This document shows, piece by piece, positions 42,668-52,916 of a stretch of DNA of 64,000 nucleotides. Under the pieces are notes generated by a model, which was given only the letters and a program-made list of their open reading frames with translations, did not search any database and had not been told where the DNA came from. Both the position numbers and the translations under genes were made by a program. Origin of the DNA: Candidatus Rokuibacteriota bacterium (GTDB lineage: Bacteria; Methylomirabilota; Methylomirabilia; Rokubacteriales; CSP1-6); assembly GCA_016188005.1 (NCBI GenBank), contig JACPIQ010000097.1, positions 1 through 64,000 on the forward strand, given 5' to 3'. The first letter of the stretch is position 1. Each line of letters starts with the position of its first letter.

Positions 42668-44257
42668 ATGCCCTCGACCCTGATCCCGCGGCTACTCGTG
42701 TTTGCGCTGCTCGTGTCCCTGGCGGCGCCCCCCGTCGCCGTGGCCCAGGACGCACGATCCACCACCTTCAATGTCGCGCTCTTCGGCGAGCCGGACTTCC
42801 TGGATCCCCACGTGGCGACATCCGTGGGCTTCGTGCCAATTGACAATGCCTATGAGTCGCTGGTCTACACGGAGCGGGACACGACGAAGCTGGTGCCGCA
42901 GCTTGGCGAGTCGTGGACCGTCTCACCCGACGGGCGCGGGTTCACCTTCAAGATCCGCCGGGGAGTGAGGTTCCACGACGGCGCCACGCTCGACGCCGAG
43001 GCGGTGCGCGTCTCCTACGATCGCCTGCGACAGCTCAACAAGGGCCCGGCCTGGGTGCTGCGCCACGTGCAGTCCGTCGAGGTGAAGGATCCGTCCACGG
43101 TGGAGATCCGCACGGTTCCAGGCGGACCGCCCTTCCCGGAGTCCTTCTCGCTGATCCGCATCGTGAGCCCGAAGACGCTCACGGAGAAGGCCGTGGCGGG
43201 CGACCTGGCCCAGGATTTCCTGAACCGTCAGAGCGCGGGCACCGGGCCTTACCGCATCCTCAACTGGCAGCGCTCGCAGCGGGTGCTCCTCCGCAAGTTC
43301 GACGGGTACTGGGGCGGCTGGAAACAGGCCAAGCACTTCACCGCGGTGAACATGCTGGTCATCCCGGAGGCCTCAACGCAACGGCTCATGCTCGAGAAGG
43401 GCGAGCTCGACATGGCGATGAAGTTCCCGACCGAGGCGCTGCCTGCCTTCCAGAAGAACCCGGACGTCCAGGTGGTCCGTGGGCAGGGGCTCCGCGTGCT
43501 GTACCTCCGCCTGCAGAATGCGGCACCGCCCACCAGCGACCGGCGCGTGCGCCAAGCCATCAACTACGCTTTCGACGGGGCGAGCTTCCGCAAGGCGACG
43601 GAAGGCACCTACGACCCGCCCACGGGGCCGGCACCGGCGCTGTTCCTCGGCGACTGGTCGCCCAAGTTCCCCTACACCTACGACCCGGCGAAAGCCAGGA
43701 CGCTGCTCCAGGGGGCGGGGTATGGCGAGGGCCGGAAGGCGAAGCTGATCGCCGATCTCCTGATTGCCACGCCGGACCAGCGCAAGGCGGCCGAGATTCT
43801 CCAGGCCGGGCTCGCCGCCACGGGGGCAGCCGAGCTCGAGATCCGCGAGAACGAGTGGCCGGTGATGCTCAAGTACAACAGCGAGTGGCAGAAGACCAGG
43901 GACCCGGCCACCGCGCACCATCTCTTCGGTCTGTTCACGCCGCCCCGCGTGCCGGACGCATACGCCTACCTCTGGTACACGTACCACTCCAAGGCGATCG
44001 GCGCCTTTGCGCGAAATGTCATGAACTACGCGAATCCCAAGGTGGATGACCTCCTGGACCGCGCCGCGGCCTCCACCAGGTCCCCGGAGAAGATCGCCCT
44101 CTACCGCCAGGCGACCCAGATCATCGTGGACGACGCGGCGGATCTCTTCGTGGGCACCCAGACGAAGGTCTACGCGCTCCGCAAGAGCATCAAGGGCTTC
44201 TACGTCCACCCGCTCTGGTTCCCGACGGTGACGGTTTACCCCCTCCGCCGCGAGTAG
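42668..44257 (+). CDS. Peptide-type (family 5) ABC transporter solute-binding protein
   Basis: 529 residues. A Sec signal peptide spans about 1-28 (LVFALLVSLAAPPVAVAQ), then the family 5 fold with EPDFLDPHVATSVGFVPIDN, FKIRRGVRFHDGATLDAEAV, GTGPYRILNWQRSQRVLLRK and VRQAINYAFDGASF. ATG 42668 gives the signal peptide; the frame is open upstream to 42569 without recognisable sequence. It is divergent from the GntR operon and followed after 13 nt by its permeases. Confidence 0.93.
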   Translation: MPSTLIPRLLVFALLVSLAAPPVAVAQDARSTTFNVALFGEPDFLDPHVATSVGFVPIDNAYESLVYTERDTTKLVPQLGESWTVSPDGRGFTFKIRRGVRFHDGATLDAEAVRVSYDRLRQLNKGPAWVLRHVQSVEVKDPSTVEIRTVPGGPPFPESFSLIRIVSPKTLTEKAVAGDLAQDFLNRQSAGTGPYRILNWQRSQRVLLRKFDGYWGGWKQAKHFTAVNMLVIPEASTQRLMLEKGELDMAMKFPTEALPAFQKNPDVQVVRGQGLRVLYLRLQNAAPPTSDRRVRQAINYAFDGASFRKATEGTYDPPTGPAPALFLGDWSPKFPYTYDPAKARTLLQGAGYGEGRKAKLIADLLIATPDQRKAAEILQAGLAATGAAELEIRENEWPVMLKYNSEWQKTRDPATAHHLFGLFTPPRVPDAYAYLWYTYHSKAIGAFARNVMNYANPKVDDLLDRAAASTRSPEKIALYRQATQIIVDDAADLFVGTQTKVYALRKSIKGFYVHPLWFPTVTVYPLRRE

Positions 44258-44270
44258 TCGCAGGCCGGGC

Positions 44271-45284
44271 GTGCTGCGCTTCCTCCTGCGCCGGACGCTG
44301 TTCCTGGCGCTGGTCGTGCTGGGGGCCCTGGCCGTGGTCTTCGCCATGGCCCACGTGATCCCGTCGGACCCGGCGCGCGCCGCGCTCGGTCAGGACGCCT
44401 CGCAGGAACAGGTCGACGAGTACCGGCGGAAGCTGGGCCTGGACGACCCGCTCTGGCGGCAGTTCCTGCGCTACGTGGGGCGGCTGGCCCGGGGCGACCT
44501 CGGCGTGTCCATCGTCACCGGCAACCGGGTGGTGGATGACCTCCGCGATGCCGTCCCCGCGACGGTCGAGCTCGTGTTGCCCAGCATCGTGGTCGCGCTG
44601 GGGCTGGGGACCCTCCTCGGCGTGGCCTCGGCGGTGTGGCGGGGCCGGGCGGTGGACCATCTCTCGCGCGTGGCGTCCATCCTGGGCATGAGCTTGCCGG
44701 TGTTCTGGTTCGGGCTGGTGCTTCAGCTCGTCTTCTACAAGCATCTGTCGTGGCTGCCCGCGGGCGGCCGGCTGCCCCTCACCGCGATGCCGCCGGAGGG
44801 CCCGACGGGGATCTACACGGTGGACGCGCTCGCGGCGGGAGACCTCGGGCTCCTCCTCGAGACGCTCCGCCACCTCGTGCTACCGGTGATCACGCTCTCC
44901 ACGGTGAGCATCGCCACGGTGGCGCGAATCACGCGGGCGAGCCTACTCGACGTGCTGGGGCGGGACTACGTGCGGACGGCACGTGCCAAGGGGCTCGGCG
45001 AGCGCGCCACCGTCTACAAGCACGCCCTTCGCAATGCGCTGATCCCGGTGGTGACGGTCTTCGGCCTGCGCGTGGGCATCATGCTCGGGGGCGCCGTGCT
45101 GACGGAGACGATCTTCGCCTGGCCCGGCATCGGACGCTACGCGTTCTACGGGCTGCGCCAGCTCGACCTGCCGGTGGTGAGCGCCTTCGTGGTTTACGTG
45201 ACGCTCGCCTATGCGGCGCTCAACATGCTGGTGGACGCCAGCTACTCGCTCCTCGACCCGCGCATCCGCGGCGCGGCGAGCTGA
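44271..45284 (+). CDS. DppB-type ABC transporter permease
   Basis: 337 residues, starting at GTG 44271 with MLRFLLRRTLFLALVVLGAL. It has the typical periplasmic loop IPSDPARAALGQDASQEQVD, about six membrane segments and the EAA loop DYVRTARAKGLGERATVYKH, ending SLLDPRIRG as expected for DppB/OppB. It pairs with the DppC-like permease 19 nt downstream. Confidence 0.94.
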   Translation: MLRFLLRRTLFLALVVLGALAVVFAMAHVIPSDPARAALGQDASQEQVDEYRRKLGLDDPLWRQFLRYVGRLARGDLGVSIVTGNRVVDDLRDAVPATVELVLPSIVVALGLGTLLGVASAVWRGRAVDHLSRVASILGMSLPVFWFGLVLQLVFYKHLSWLPAGGRLPLTAMPPEGPTGIYTVDALAAGDLGLLLETLRHLVLPVITLSTVSIATVARITRASLLDVLGRDYVRTARAKGLGERATVYKHALRNALIPVVTVFGLRVGIMLGGAVLTETIFAWPGIGRYAFYGLRQLDLPVVSAFVVYVTLAYAALNMLVDASYSLLDPRIRGAAS

Positions 45285-45303
45285 TGCGCCGAGAGCACGC
45301 CCC

Positions 45304-46209
45304 ATGACGAAGGTAGCGGTGGCAGGAGAAGCCGCGGTCGGCCTCTCCCACGGGACACCCGTGGGGCCGAGCCGGCGTGGAGCCGGCCGGCGCTTCCTTG
45401 GCAGCGGTGGGCTCGCGCCCTGGGGCGCCCTCGTGTTGCTCGCCCTGGTGGCGGTCGCGCTCTTCCCCGGGGCGGTCACGCGACACGACCCCTACCGGAT
45501 CGACGCCGACCGGCGCCTGGCGCCGCCGTCGCTCGCCCACCCCTTCGGCACGGACGAGCTCGGGCGCGACGTGTGGAGCCGCGTGGCTCATGGCACCCGC
45601 CTGTCGCTCGGCGTGGCACTCCTGGTCGTGATCGTCAGCGGCACGACCGGCACGGCCATCGGCCTCGCCGCGGGCTACGGCGGCGGCCCGTGGAGCGAGC
45701 TGGTGATGCGCGTGGCCGACATCTTCATCGCCTTCCCGGCGCTCATCATGGCCATGGCCATCACGGCGTTGCTCGGACCGGGGCTCGGCAACGCCATGCT
45801 CGCGGTGATGGTCATCTGGTGGCCGCAGTACACGCGGCTGGCGCGCGGCCAGGTGCTGGGCGAGAAGGTGAAGCCCTACGTGGAGGCCGCGCACGCGATG
45901 GGGCTGCCGGCGGCGACGGTCCTGTGGCGGCACATCCTGCCGAACTCGTGGGTGCCGCTGTTGATCAAGGCAACCATGGACGTGGGGCTGGCCCTCCTGC
46001 TCACCGCCTCGCTGTCCTTCCTCGGGCTGGGCGCCAAGCCCCCCACGCCCGAGCTGGGAGCGCTGGTGACGCAGGGGCGCGAGCACCTGCTGAGCGCCTG
46101 GTGGTACTCGACCTTTCCCGGGCTCACGATATTCCTGGCGGTCTTCGCATGCAACCTGCTGGGCGACGGCCTCCGCGACGCGCTGGACCCGGCCCTCGGC
46201 CGAGAGTGA
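45304..46209 (+). CDS. DppC-type ABC transporter permease
   Basis: 301 residues. After a soluble N-terminus of about 35 residues come LAHPFGTDELGRDVWSRVAH, typical of DppC/OppC, five to six membrane segments and the EAA loop EAAHAMGLPAATVLWRHILP. Stop TGA shares bases with an ATG (TGATG) that could start the M24 peptidase. No ATPase genes (dppD/dppF) follow, so ATPases must be supplied from elsewhere. Confidence 0.94.
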   Translation: MTKVAVAGEAAVGLSHGTPVGPSRRGAGRRFLGSGGLAPWGALVLLALVAVALFPGAVTRHDPYRIDADRRLAPPSLAHPFGTDELGRDVWSRVAHGTRLSLGVALLVVIVSGTTGTAIGLAAGYGGGPWSELVMRVADIFIAFPALIMAMAITALLGPGLGNAMLAVMVIWWPQYTRLARGQVLGEKVKPYVEAAHAMGLPAATVLWRHILPNSWVPLLIKATMDVGLALLLTASLSFLGLGAKPPTPELGALVTQGREHLLSAWWYSTFPGLTIFLAVFACNLLGDGLRDALDPALGRE

Positions 46210-46244
46210 TGTCCAATCCGAGTCAACCCCCAAGGAGTGCGGTC

Positions 46245-47369
46245 ATGCGTGATGCGGTGAAGCTCGAGCGGTTCACGAACGCCCTGCGCCAGAGCGATTT
46301 CGACGTGGTCGTGGCGGCCTCGCCGGAGAACACCTGGTACCTCTCCGAGGCGGTGATCGACACGCAGCGCACGCTGCCCGAGCGCCTGGCCCTGGTCGCC
46401 TGGCCCAAGCACGGCGAGCCGGTCTACATCGTCTGCACCAACGAGCAGACTCAGGCCCGGCGCGACTCCTGGATCCCGGACCTGCGCGGCTACATCGAGT
46501 ACAAGGAATCGCCCATGGAGCACCTGGTCCAGGCGCTCACCGCGCAGGGCGCCGCCCAGGGCATGATCGGGATCGAGAAGCGCTTCCTCACCGCCCACTA
46601 CTTCGAGCAGCTCGCCGGGCTCCTGCCCCGCGCGCGCTTCGCCGAGGTGGGGCCCCTCTTCGACCGCGTGCGCGCCATCAAGACGCCGGACGAGATCACG
46701 CGCATGGAGCAGGCTGCCCAGGCCACCGAGCGGGCGATCCGCGAGGCCTTCGAGGCAGCGCGCCCGGGCATGACCGAGCGGCAGGTGGGCGTGGCGCTCT
46801 CCGCAGCGCTGGTGCGCAACGGGGCCGAGTACCAGGCCTTCCAGGTGCTCGCGGCCGGGCTCAACACCCTCACCACCCACCACCGGGCCGGCGACTACGT
46901 GATCCAGCGCGGTGACCTCATGCGCACGGACTTCGGCGGCATCTTCCCGGGAGGCTACTACTCGGACCTGGCGCGTACGGTGTGCGTCGGCCGGCCCAGG
47001 CCCGAGCAGGAGGACCTCTACAAGGCGATCTGGGAGGAGCACGAGCGGCTCATCCAGATGATGGGCCCCGGCGTGCCCTGCGAGGACGTCTACTACTCCC
47101 ACAAGCGCGCGTGGGAGCAGCGGGGCTGGCCCATGGTGCGCCCGCATATCGGCCACTCCATCGGCATCGGCCTGCATGAGTACCCCCTGCTCCGTCCCGG
47201 CGAGAAGGCCGTCCTCGAGCCCGGCATGTGCATGGCCATGGAGCCGAACCACATGGTGCCCGGCGTGGAGAAGTACCACGTCGAGGACCTGGTGCTGATC
47301 ACCGAGTCGGGGCCCCGCCTGCTCTCGCGCGCGGCTGACTGGGACCGGATCCTCACGCCGGGGGCCTGA
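46245..47369 (+). CDS. M24-family metallopeptidase (Xaa-Pro aminopeptidase/prolidase-like)
   Basis: 374 residues: an N-terminal creatinase-like domain (about 5-130) and the pita-bread catalytic domain. Metal ligands are present: Asp in LMRTDFGGIF and YYSDLARTV, His in HIGHSIGIGLHEYP, Glu in CMAMEPNHM and Glu in HVEDLVLITE. AAGGAG lies 7 nt before ATG 46245; an ATG at 46209, overlapping the permease stop, is less supported. Placed after a peptide-type importer, it probably cleaves an imported peptide or amide, or acts on a creatine-like compound. Confidence 0.92.
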   Translation: MRDAVKLERFTNALRQSDFDVVVAASPENTWYLSEAVIDTQRTLPERLALVAWPKHGEPVYIVCTNEQTQARRDSWIPDLRGYIEYKESPMEHLVQALTAQGAAQGMIGIEKRFLTAHYFEQLAGLLPRARFAEVGPLFDRVRAIKTPDEITRMEQAAQATERAIREAFEAARPGMTERQVGVALSAALVRNGAEYQAFQVLAAGLNTLTTHHRAGDYVIQRGDLMRTDFGGIFPGGYYSDLARTVCVGRPRPEQEDLYKAIWEEHERLIQMMGPGVPCEDVYYSHKRAWEQRGWPMVRPHIGHSIGIGLHEYPLLRPGEKAVLEPGMCMAMEPNHMVPGVEKYHVEDLVLITESGPRLLSRAADWDRILTPGA

Positions 47370-47649
47370 GAGACGGGGGAGCGGGTGCGCACCCGGGACC
47401 TGCGCGCTGGTGCGCGTGAGCGCGCAGAGCCACGCGCGTGCAGGAGCGCGAAGCGATCAGACGAACCCTGGCAGCCGTGCCATGATCCGGGCCAGCCGTG
47501 CCACGCCGGAGGCAGGGGCTGTGGAACCCAGGCTGGCCGCCCAGCGCCGGCTCCGGTGGCTCCCCGAGATCGGGCGCGGCGCGGGACCAAGACCGGCACT
47601 GGCGCCCACGCTGGGTGACGGGCGTGTCGTGGAAGTGCGCGAGAAGAAG

Positions 47650-47725
47650 TGGTGAGCCGTGCTGGGATCGAACCAGCGACCCCCTGCTTAAAAGGCAGGT
47701 GCTCTACCAGCTGAGCTAACGGCTC
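47650..47725 (-). tRNA. tRNA-Lys (TTT), CCA encoded
   Basis: Complete cloverleaf on the minus strand: acceptor GAGCCGT with ACGGCTC then ACCA, D arm GCTCAGCTGGTAGAGC, anticodon arm CCTGC-CTTTTAA-GCAGG with anticodon TTT, T arm GCTGG-TTCGATC-CCAGC. Confidence 0.96.
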
Positions 47726-47924
47726 CCGCGCGAGATGATATCACGCGGGCGGGACGGACGGCCGCCAGGGGCCCTACCGCCATCGCGGCCTCGCGCCGCT
47801 CGAGCTCACGCAGCCCGGCGACGCTCGGGCGCGCACGCCCGATCTCGCGCAGCCGTCGGCCGGGAACGCTGCAAGCGGACAGACGAGCAGAAGCGAACCC
47901 GCGAGGACGCCGAGCGGGCGCGCA

Positions 47925-50900
47925 TCAGCCTCCGGCGCGCGGGAGCACGACCAGTCCGCGGACGCGCAGGGCGCTGTCGAAGGAGGGTGGCAGGCGGCGC
48001 TCGCCCCGGCGGCGCTCGGCGGCGGCAGGCTGCCGGCTCCTCCGGCGGTCGTCCCCCCGCCGGTCCAGCACCACCGTGACCTCGCGATCCCCCGAGAACC
48101 TCTCCTTGAGGAACTCGTAGAGACCGAGGTTCTGGTGAGCCACCACGAAGATGTGCCCGAGCCGCTTGAGCGCCGCCATCGTCTGCGCCGCGAAGAAGCG
48201 CATGTCGAGCGCGCGGAACAGGGCCAGTGCGGCGATCAGGTGATCCTCGGCCTGGGCACGGCTGCCCTTCTTGAGGTGGAGCTGGCCGAGGCCGAATTCG
48301 ATCCGTCCGACGAGCGGGCGCATGCCGAGCTCCGCGGCCAGCGCCATGGCCTGGTCGAGGTCCCGCTCAGCCCTCGGCAGGTCCGGCGGATCGCCGACGA
48401 GGGCGATCTCACCCAGGAGCCGGAGCGCTCGCGCCTGGTGGCCGCGCTCCTTGTGCGCGATCGCCAGATTCAGGGCCGTCTCGGCCACCGCCAGTGCGCG
48501 CGAGGCCTGGCCCGCGGCCACGAGTCCCTCGCCGAGCTGCACCGTCCAGAGCGCCAGGTACGCCTTCACTCCCACCGCCTCGCTGCGGGCCACCCCGTCC
48601 TCCAGGAGACGCAGCCCCTCGTCATGGCGGCCGAGGAGCACCTCGGTGAGCCCGAGCAGCGACGAAGGGATGGGCTGCCACACCGTGAGCTCGGCGCTCC
48701 GGCAGGTGTCGAGGCTCTTCTCCAGGAGGTGCAAGGCCCGGTCCAGGTGGCCGCGCGTGAGGGCCACGAGCCCGCCGAGGGTCCAGGCAATGGCCTGGGC
48801 GTAGGCGTGACGCGCGGCCTCGGCGGCCCGCTCCGCCATGTCCGCGTACGTACGCGCCTGATCAAAGTCACCCAGCTCCGCCAGGGTGAAGGCGAGCCAG
48901 CCGCTGGAGCTCACGTAGGGGATCGTGGTCTGCGCCTCTGCGGCCCCGGCCGCGCGCATGGCCTCGAGCTTCTCGAGGTTCCGGGCGAGGACGGCCTCGG
49001 CCTCCCGGTAGCGCCCCTGAGCGTGGTAGCTGTACCCCATGTACCCGCGCGCCAGCGCCTGAAGCGCCGCATCCTCGCCGGCCTCGCCGATGGTGAGGCA
49101 CCGCTCACCGTAGGCGATGGCCATGTCGGGCTCGCCCTTGAGGTAGTGGTAGTTGATGAGGTAGCTGTACACGCGGGCCAGGCGCGCCTGGTCGCCGATC
49201 AGCTTGGCGATGTTCTCGGCCTGCTGGGACACCGCGAGCACCCTCTGGAGATGCCCGAGCTGCAGGAGCGGGGGCCTGAGCTCCAGCCGCACGTCGATCC
49301 CCTGGGCCCTCACTTCGTCACTCTCCGCCAGCTTCCCGAGCGCGGCGAGGGCCCGCTCGAGATACGCCACTGCCTCGACGTTGGCCGAGCGCGCCGTCGC
49401 CTTGGCCCCGGCCCGGCGGAGATGGGCCACGGCCTCGTTCCACGCCTCGCCGCGGAAGGCGTGCTCGGCGAGGACCTCCGCCAGCTCCGTCCGGCGATCG
49501 GGATGCAGGCGCTCGAGGGCCCGGAGGATCTCGACGTGGAGCGCGCGCCGGCGGTCCTGGAGCAGCGTGCCGTATGCCACGTCATGCGTGAGCGTGTGGT
49601 TGAACGTGTACTCGGGGTCGGGGTAGCCGCCCGTCTCGTAGAGGAACTCGCCCGCCTGCAGCCGGGCCAGGCTCTCGTCGAGCGCCTCCTCGGGCAGCTC
49701 CGCGACGGCCCGCAGCAGGGCCAGCGGCACGTCCTTGCCGATGGCGGCGGCGGCCTGGAGGAGCCGTTTCTCCTCGGGGGCGAGCCGGTCGATGCGCGAG
49801 GCGATCACCGCCTGCACCGTGGCCGGCACCGCCACGGAGGGGAGCTCGCCGGCCAGGCGATGGGCGCCGTGCTCCCCGGCGAGGACCTGCGTCTCGATCA
49901 GCATGCGGACGCACTCCTCGATGAAGAACGGGTTGCCCTCCGTCCGCTCGATCACGAAGCGCGTGACGGGCTCCAGGGAGGCGTCGTCGCCGAGCAAGGT
50001 GCGGAGCAGGGCCCCCGCGGTCACGGGCGGCAGCGGATCGAGACGGAGCTGCGTGTAGCAGCTCCGCGCTCCCCACGCATGCGCGTACTCGGGACGGTAG
50101 TTGGCGAGGATGAGGATGCGCGCCGCGGGCAGGGCCTCCACGAGGTGGTCCAGGCAGGCCTGGGTCTCCCCGTCGATCCAGTGGAGGTTCTCGAACACGA
50201 GCACCAGCGGCTGGACCTGGCTCTCGCGGAGGAGGAGCCGTGTGACCGCGTCCAGGGTCCGCTGGCGGCGGAGCGCCGGATCCGGCGTCTGCCACTCGGA
50301 GTCTTCCACCGGCACGTCCAGCAGGGCGAGGAAGGCGGGCAGCGCGGCCTTGAGCGTCTCGTCCAGCGTGAGGAGCTTGCCCGTGACCTTCTCGCGGATC
50401 GTGCGCGCATCGTCGCGCTGCCCCACCTGGAAGTAGCCGCGGAGGAGCTCGACGACGGCGTCGTACGAGGTGAGCCGCGCGTACGAGACCGCGCTGCCCT
50501 CGAGGATCAGCCAGCCGCGTACGCGGTGCGAGCGCGTGAACTCCCGGAAGAGGCGCGACTTGCCCACCCCTGGCTCGCCGACGACGGCGACGATCTGCCC
50601 GTGGCCGGCCTGGGCCCGGTCGAGCGACTGGCGGAGCGTGCCCAGCTCCCTGTCGCGCCCGACAAAGGGCGAGAGCCCGCGCGCGGCAGCCGCCTGGAGC
50701 CGGGAGCGCGCGGGGCCGGCGCGCTCGACCTCGTAGACCTGGATGGCCTCGGCGAGGCCCTTCACCGGCACGGGCCCCAGCGGCCTGACCTCCACGTACC
50801 CCTCGGCGAGCCACAGCGTGCTGGCCGTCATGAGGGTCGTCCCGGGCCGCGCGAGCTGCTCCATGCGCGCGGCGAGGTGCGTGGTCTGGCCCACCGCCGT

Positions 50901-51515
50901 GTAGTCCATGTGCAGGTCCGAGCCGATGGAGCGGACCACCACCGCCCCGGAGTTGAGGCCCACGCGGATCTGGACGTCGAGCCCCTGCGTCCGGCGCAGC
51001 TCCTCCGCGTACCACCCCACCGTCTCCTGCATGCGGAGCGCGGCGTAGCAGGCGCGCACGGCGTGGTCCTCGTGGGCGATGGGCGCCCCGAAGAGCGCCA
51101 TGATCCCATCGCCCATGACCTGGTTGACGGTCCCCTCGTAGCGGTGCACGGCCTCCATCATCCGCTCGATGACCGGGTCCAGGATCCCTCGCGCCTCCTC
51201 GGGGTCGCGGTCGGCCAGGAGCTCCAGGGACCCCTTGAGATCGGCGAACAGCACGGTGACCTGCTTCCGCTCGCCCTCGAGGGCGCTCCGGGAGACGAGG
51301 ATCTTCTCGGCCAGGTGCCTGGGGGTGTAGGCCTGCGGTGGGGCGGAGCGGTCCACGGGCTTGCCGGCGAGCGCGGCGCCGCAGAAGCCGCAGAACTTCC
51401 GGTCCGGGGCGACCTCGGCGCCGCAGGAGGAGCAGGACAGCGCCAGCCGCGCCCCGCACTCCCCGCAGAACCGCGCTGCCGGCTGGCTTTCACTCTGGCA
51501 CCGGGGACACTTCAT
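47925..51515 (-). CDS. Zinc-ribbon class III adenylate/guanylate cyclase with AAA ATPase and TPR regions
   Basis: 1196 residues. Two zinc ribbons lie at 3-46 (CPRCQSES, FCGECG, CSSCGAE, FCGFCG). The class III cyclase domain follows at about 80-265, with metal Asp92 in FADLKGS and Asp136 in QVMGDGIMALFG; the Asn of the usual NLAAR motif is His in THLAARMEQ, so activity is not certain. A STAND-like NTPase has Walker A GEPGVGKS at 313-320 and LVLVFENLHWIDGETQ. The C-terminal third is TPR-like helical repeats. It is probably a signal-transduction hub. A decayed relative lies at 15622-16612. Confidence 0.92.
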   Translation of the reverse strand: MKCPRCQSESQPAARFCGECGARLALSCSSCGAEVAPDRKFCGFCGAALAGKPVDRSAPPQAYTPRHLAEKILVSRSALEGERKQVTVLFADLKGSLELLADRDPEEARGILDPVIERMMEAVHRYEGTVNQVMGDGIMALFGAPIAHEDHAVRACYAALRMQETVGWYAEELRRTQGLDVQIRVGLNSGAVVVRSIGSDLHMDYTAVGQTTHLAARMEQLARPGTTLMTASTLWLAEGYVEVRPLGPVPVKGLAEAIQVYEVERAGPARSRLQAAAARGLSPFVGRDRELGTLRQSLDRAQAGHGQIVAVVGEPGVGKSRLFREFTRSHRVRGWLILEGSAVSYARLTSYDAVVELLRGYFQVGQRDDARTIREKVTGKLLTLDETLKAALPAFLALLDVPVEDSEWQTPDPALRRQRTLDAVTRLLLRESQVQPLVLVFENLHWIDGETQACLDHLVEALPAARILILANYRPEYAHAWGARSCYTQLRLDPLPPVTAGALLRTLLGDDASLEPVTRFVIERTEGNPFFIEECVRMLIETQVLAGEHGAHRLAGELPSVAVPATVQAVIASRIDRLAPEEKRLLQAAAAIGKDVPLALLRAVAELPEEALDESLARLQAGEFLYETGGYPDPEYTFNHTLTHDVAYGTLLQDRRRALHVEILRALERLHPDRRTELAEVLAEHAFRGEAWNEAVAHLRRAGAKATARSANVEAVAYLERALAALGKLAESDEVRAQGIDVRLELRPPLLQLGHLQRVLAVSQQAENIAKLIGDQARLARVYSYLINYHYLKGEPDMAIAYGERCLTIGEAGEDAALQALARGYMGYSYHAQGRYREAEAVLARNLEKLEAMRAAGAAEAQTTIPYVSSSGWLAFTLAELGDFDQARTYADMAERAAEAARHAYAQAIAWTLGGLVALTRGHLDRALHLLEKSLDTCRSAELTVWQPIPSSLLGLTEVLLGRHDEGLRLLEDGVARSEAVGVKAYLALWTVQLGEGLVAAGQASRALAVAETALNLAIAHKERGHQARALRLLGEIALVGDPPDLPRAERDLDQAMALAAELGMRPLVGRIEFGLGQLHLKKGSRAQAEDHLIAALALFRALDMRFFAAQTMAALKRLGHIFVVAHQNLGLYEFLKERFSGDREVTVVLDRRGDDRRRSRQPAAAERRRGERRLPPSFDSALRVRGLVVLPRAGG

Positions 51516-51587
51516 GCCCTGCCCTCCCGTGCGCCAAGGCTAGCCGCCCGGCACCGAGCGGTCAAGGGCGCATCCACCCGAGATCCG

Positions 51588-52916
51588 CTACGGCGCCACC
51601 GAGGTGCCGATGGAGGGGAACCAGCGGGGCAGGGCCGAGCCGGCCACGATGATGGTGTCGTCGCGGACGGGGCCGGTGGAGACCAGCGCGATGCTCACGC
51701 CCACGAGCTCCGTGAGCCGCTCGAGGTACTCCCGCGCCTTGGTCGGCAGCTCGGCGTACTCCCGCATCCCGTGGGTCTTGCTCTGCCAGCCCGACCGCTC
51801 CTCGTACACGGGCTCCGCCTCGTGCCAGATGCGCTCCTCCTCGGGAAACTCGGTGAAGACCTCGCCGCGGTAGCGGTACCCGACGCAGATCTTCACGGTC
51901 TCGCAGGCGTCCAGCACGTCGAGCTTGGTGATGGCGAAGGCGTCGAGTCCATTGATGCGCGCCGCGTACCGCAGCCCGACGGCATCCACCCATCCGCAGC
52001 GCCGCGGCCGCCCCGTGACCGAGCCGAACTCGTTGCCGCGGGTGCGGAGGAGATCGGCGATCGCGCCCGAGATCTCCGACGGGAAGGGCCCACCGCCCAC
52101 CCGCGTGCAGTACGCCTTGGAAATGCCGAGCGCGCCGTGGATCTTCGTCGGGGGCACGCCGGTCCCCGTCGAGGCCCCGCCGGCGGTGGTGCTGGACGAC
52201 GTGATGAACGGGTACGTCCCGTGGTCCAGGTCCAGCAGCGTCCCTTGGGCGCCCTCGAACATGACGGAGGCGCCGCCGTCGATCCACCGCGACAGGAGGA
52301 GCGCGGTGTCGGTGATGTAGGGCGCGAGCCACCCGGCGTAGCGGAGGTAGGGCCCGAGGATCCCCTCCACCGTGAACTCCTCGGCGTCGTAGATCTCCCG
52401 CAGGAGCCGGTTCTTCTGGCGGATGTTGAACTCGAGCTTCTCCCGGAAGAGCTGCTCGTCCAGGAGATCGGCCATGCGGATCCCGACGCGCGCGGCCTTG
52501 TCCGCGTAGGCCGGCCCCACGCCCTTGCCCGTGGTCCCGATGCGGCGCTCGCCGGCCTGGGACTCCGCGGCCCGGTCGAGCGCCGGGTGGTAGGGCATGA
52601 CGAGATGCGCGTTCTTGGAGATGTAGAGGTTGCCGTCGAGCGAGACGCCCCGCTGGACGAGTGCCTCCATCTCCTCGATGAGCGAGGCCGGGTTGATCAC
52701 GACGCCGCAGCCGACCACGCAGCGGCAGCCGGGATGGAGGATCCCCGAGGGGATGGACTGCAGCACGAACTTCTCCTTCCCCACGACGACCGTGTGCCCC
52801 GCGTTGTTCCCCCCCTGGTAGCGGACGACGACGTCCACGTGCGGGGTGAGCACGTCCACGACCTTCCCCTTGCCCTCGTCGCCCCACTGGGCGCCCACCA
52901 CCACGATGTTAGGCAT
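51588..52916 (-). CDS. purA: Adenylosuccinate synthetase
   Basis: Makes adenylosuccinate from IMP, aspartate and GTP on the way to AMP. The 442 residues begin MPNIVVVGAQWGDEGKGKVV with the GTP-binding loop, followed by GGNNAGHTVVVGKEKF, GTTGKGVGPAYADKAAR, FEGAQGTLLDLDHGTYPF and STTAGGASTGTGVPP. ATG 52916 lies 8 nt inside the end of hisZ; the frame open upstream is hisZ in another frame. Confidence 0.97.
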   Translation of the reverse strand: MPNIVVVGAQWGDEGKGKVVDVLTPHVDVVVRYQGGNNAGHTVVVGKEKFVLQSIPSGILHPGCRCVVGCGVVINPASLIEEMEALVQRGVSLDGNLYISKNAHLVMPYHPALDRAAESQAGERRIGTTGKGVGPAYADKAARVGIRMADLLDEQLFREKLEFNIRQKNRLLREIYDAEEFTVEGILGPYLRYAGWLAPYITDTALLLSRWIDGGASVMFEGAQGTLLDLDHGTYPFITSSSTTAGGASTGTGVPPTKIHGALGISKAYCTRVGGGPFPSEISGAIADLLRTRGNEFGSVTGRPRRCGWVDAVGLRYAARINGLDAFAITKLDVLDACETVKICVGYRYRGEVFTEFPEEERIWHEAEPVYEERSGWQSKTHGMREYAELPTKAREYLERLTELVGVSIALVSTGPVRDDTIIVAGSALPRWFPSIGTSVAP

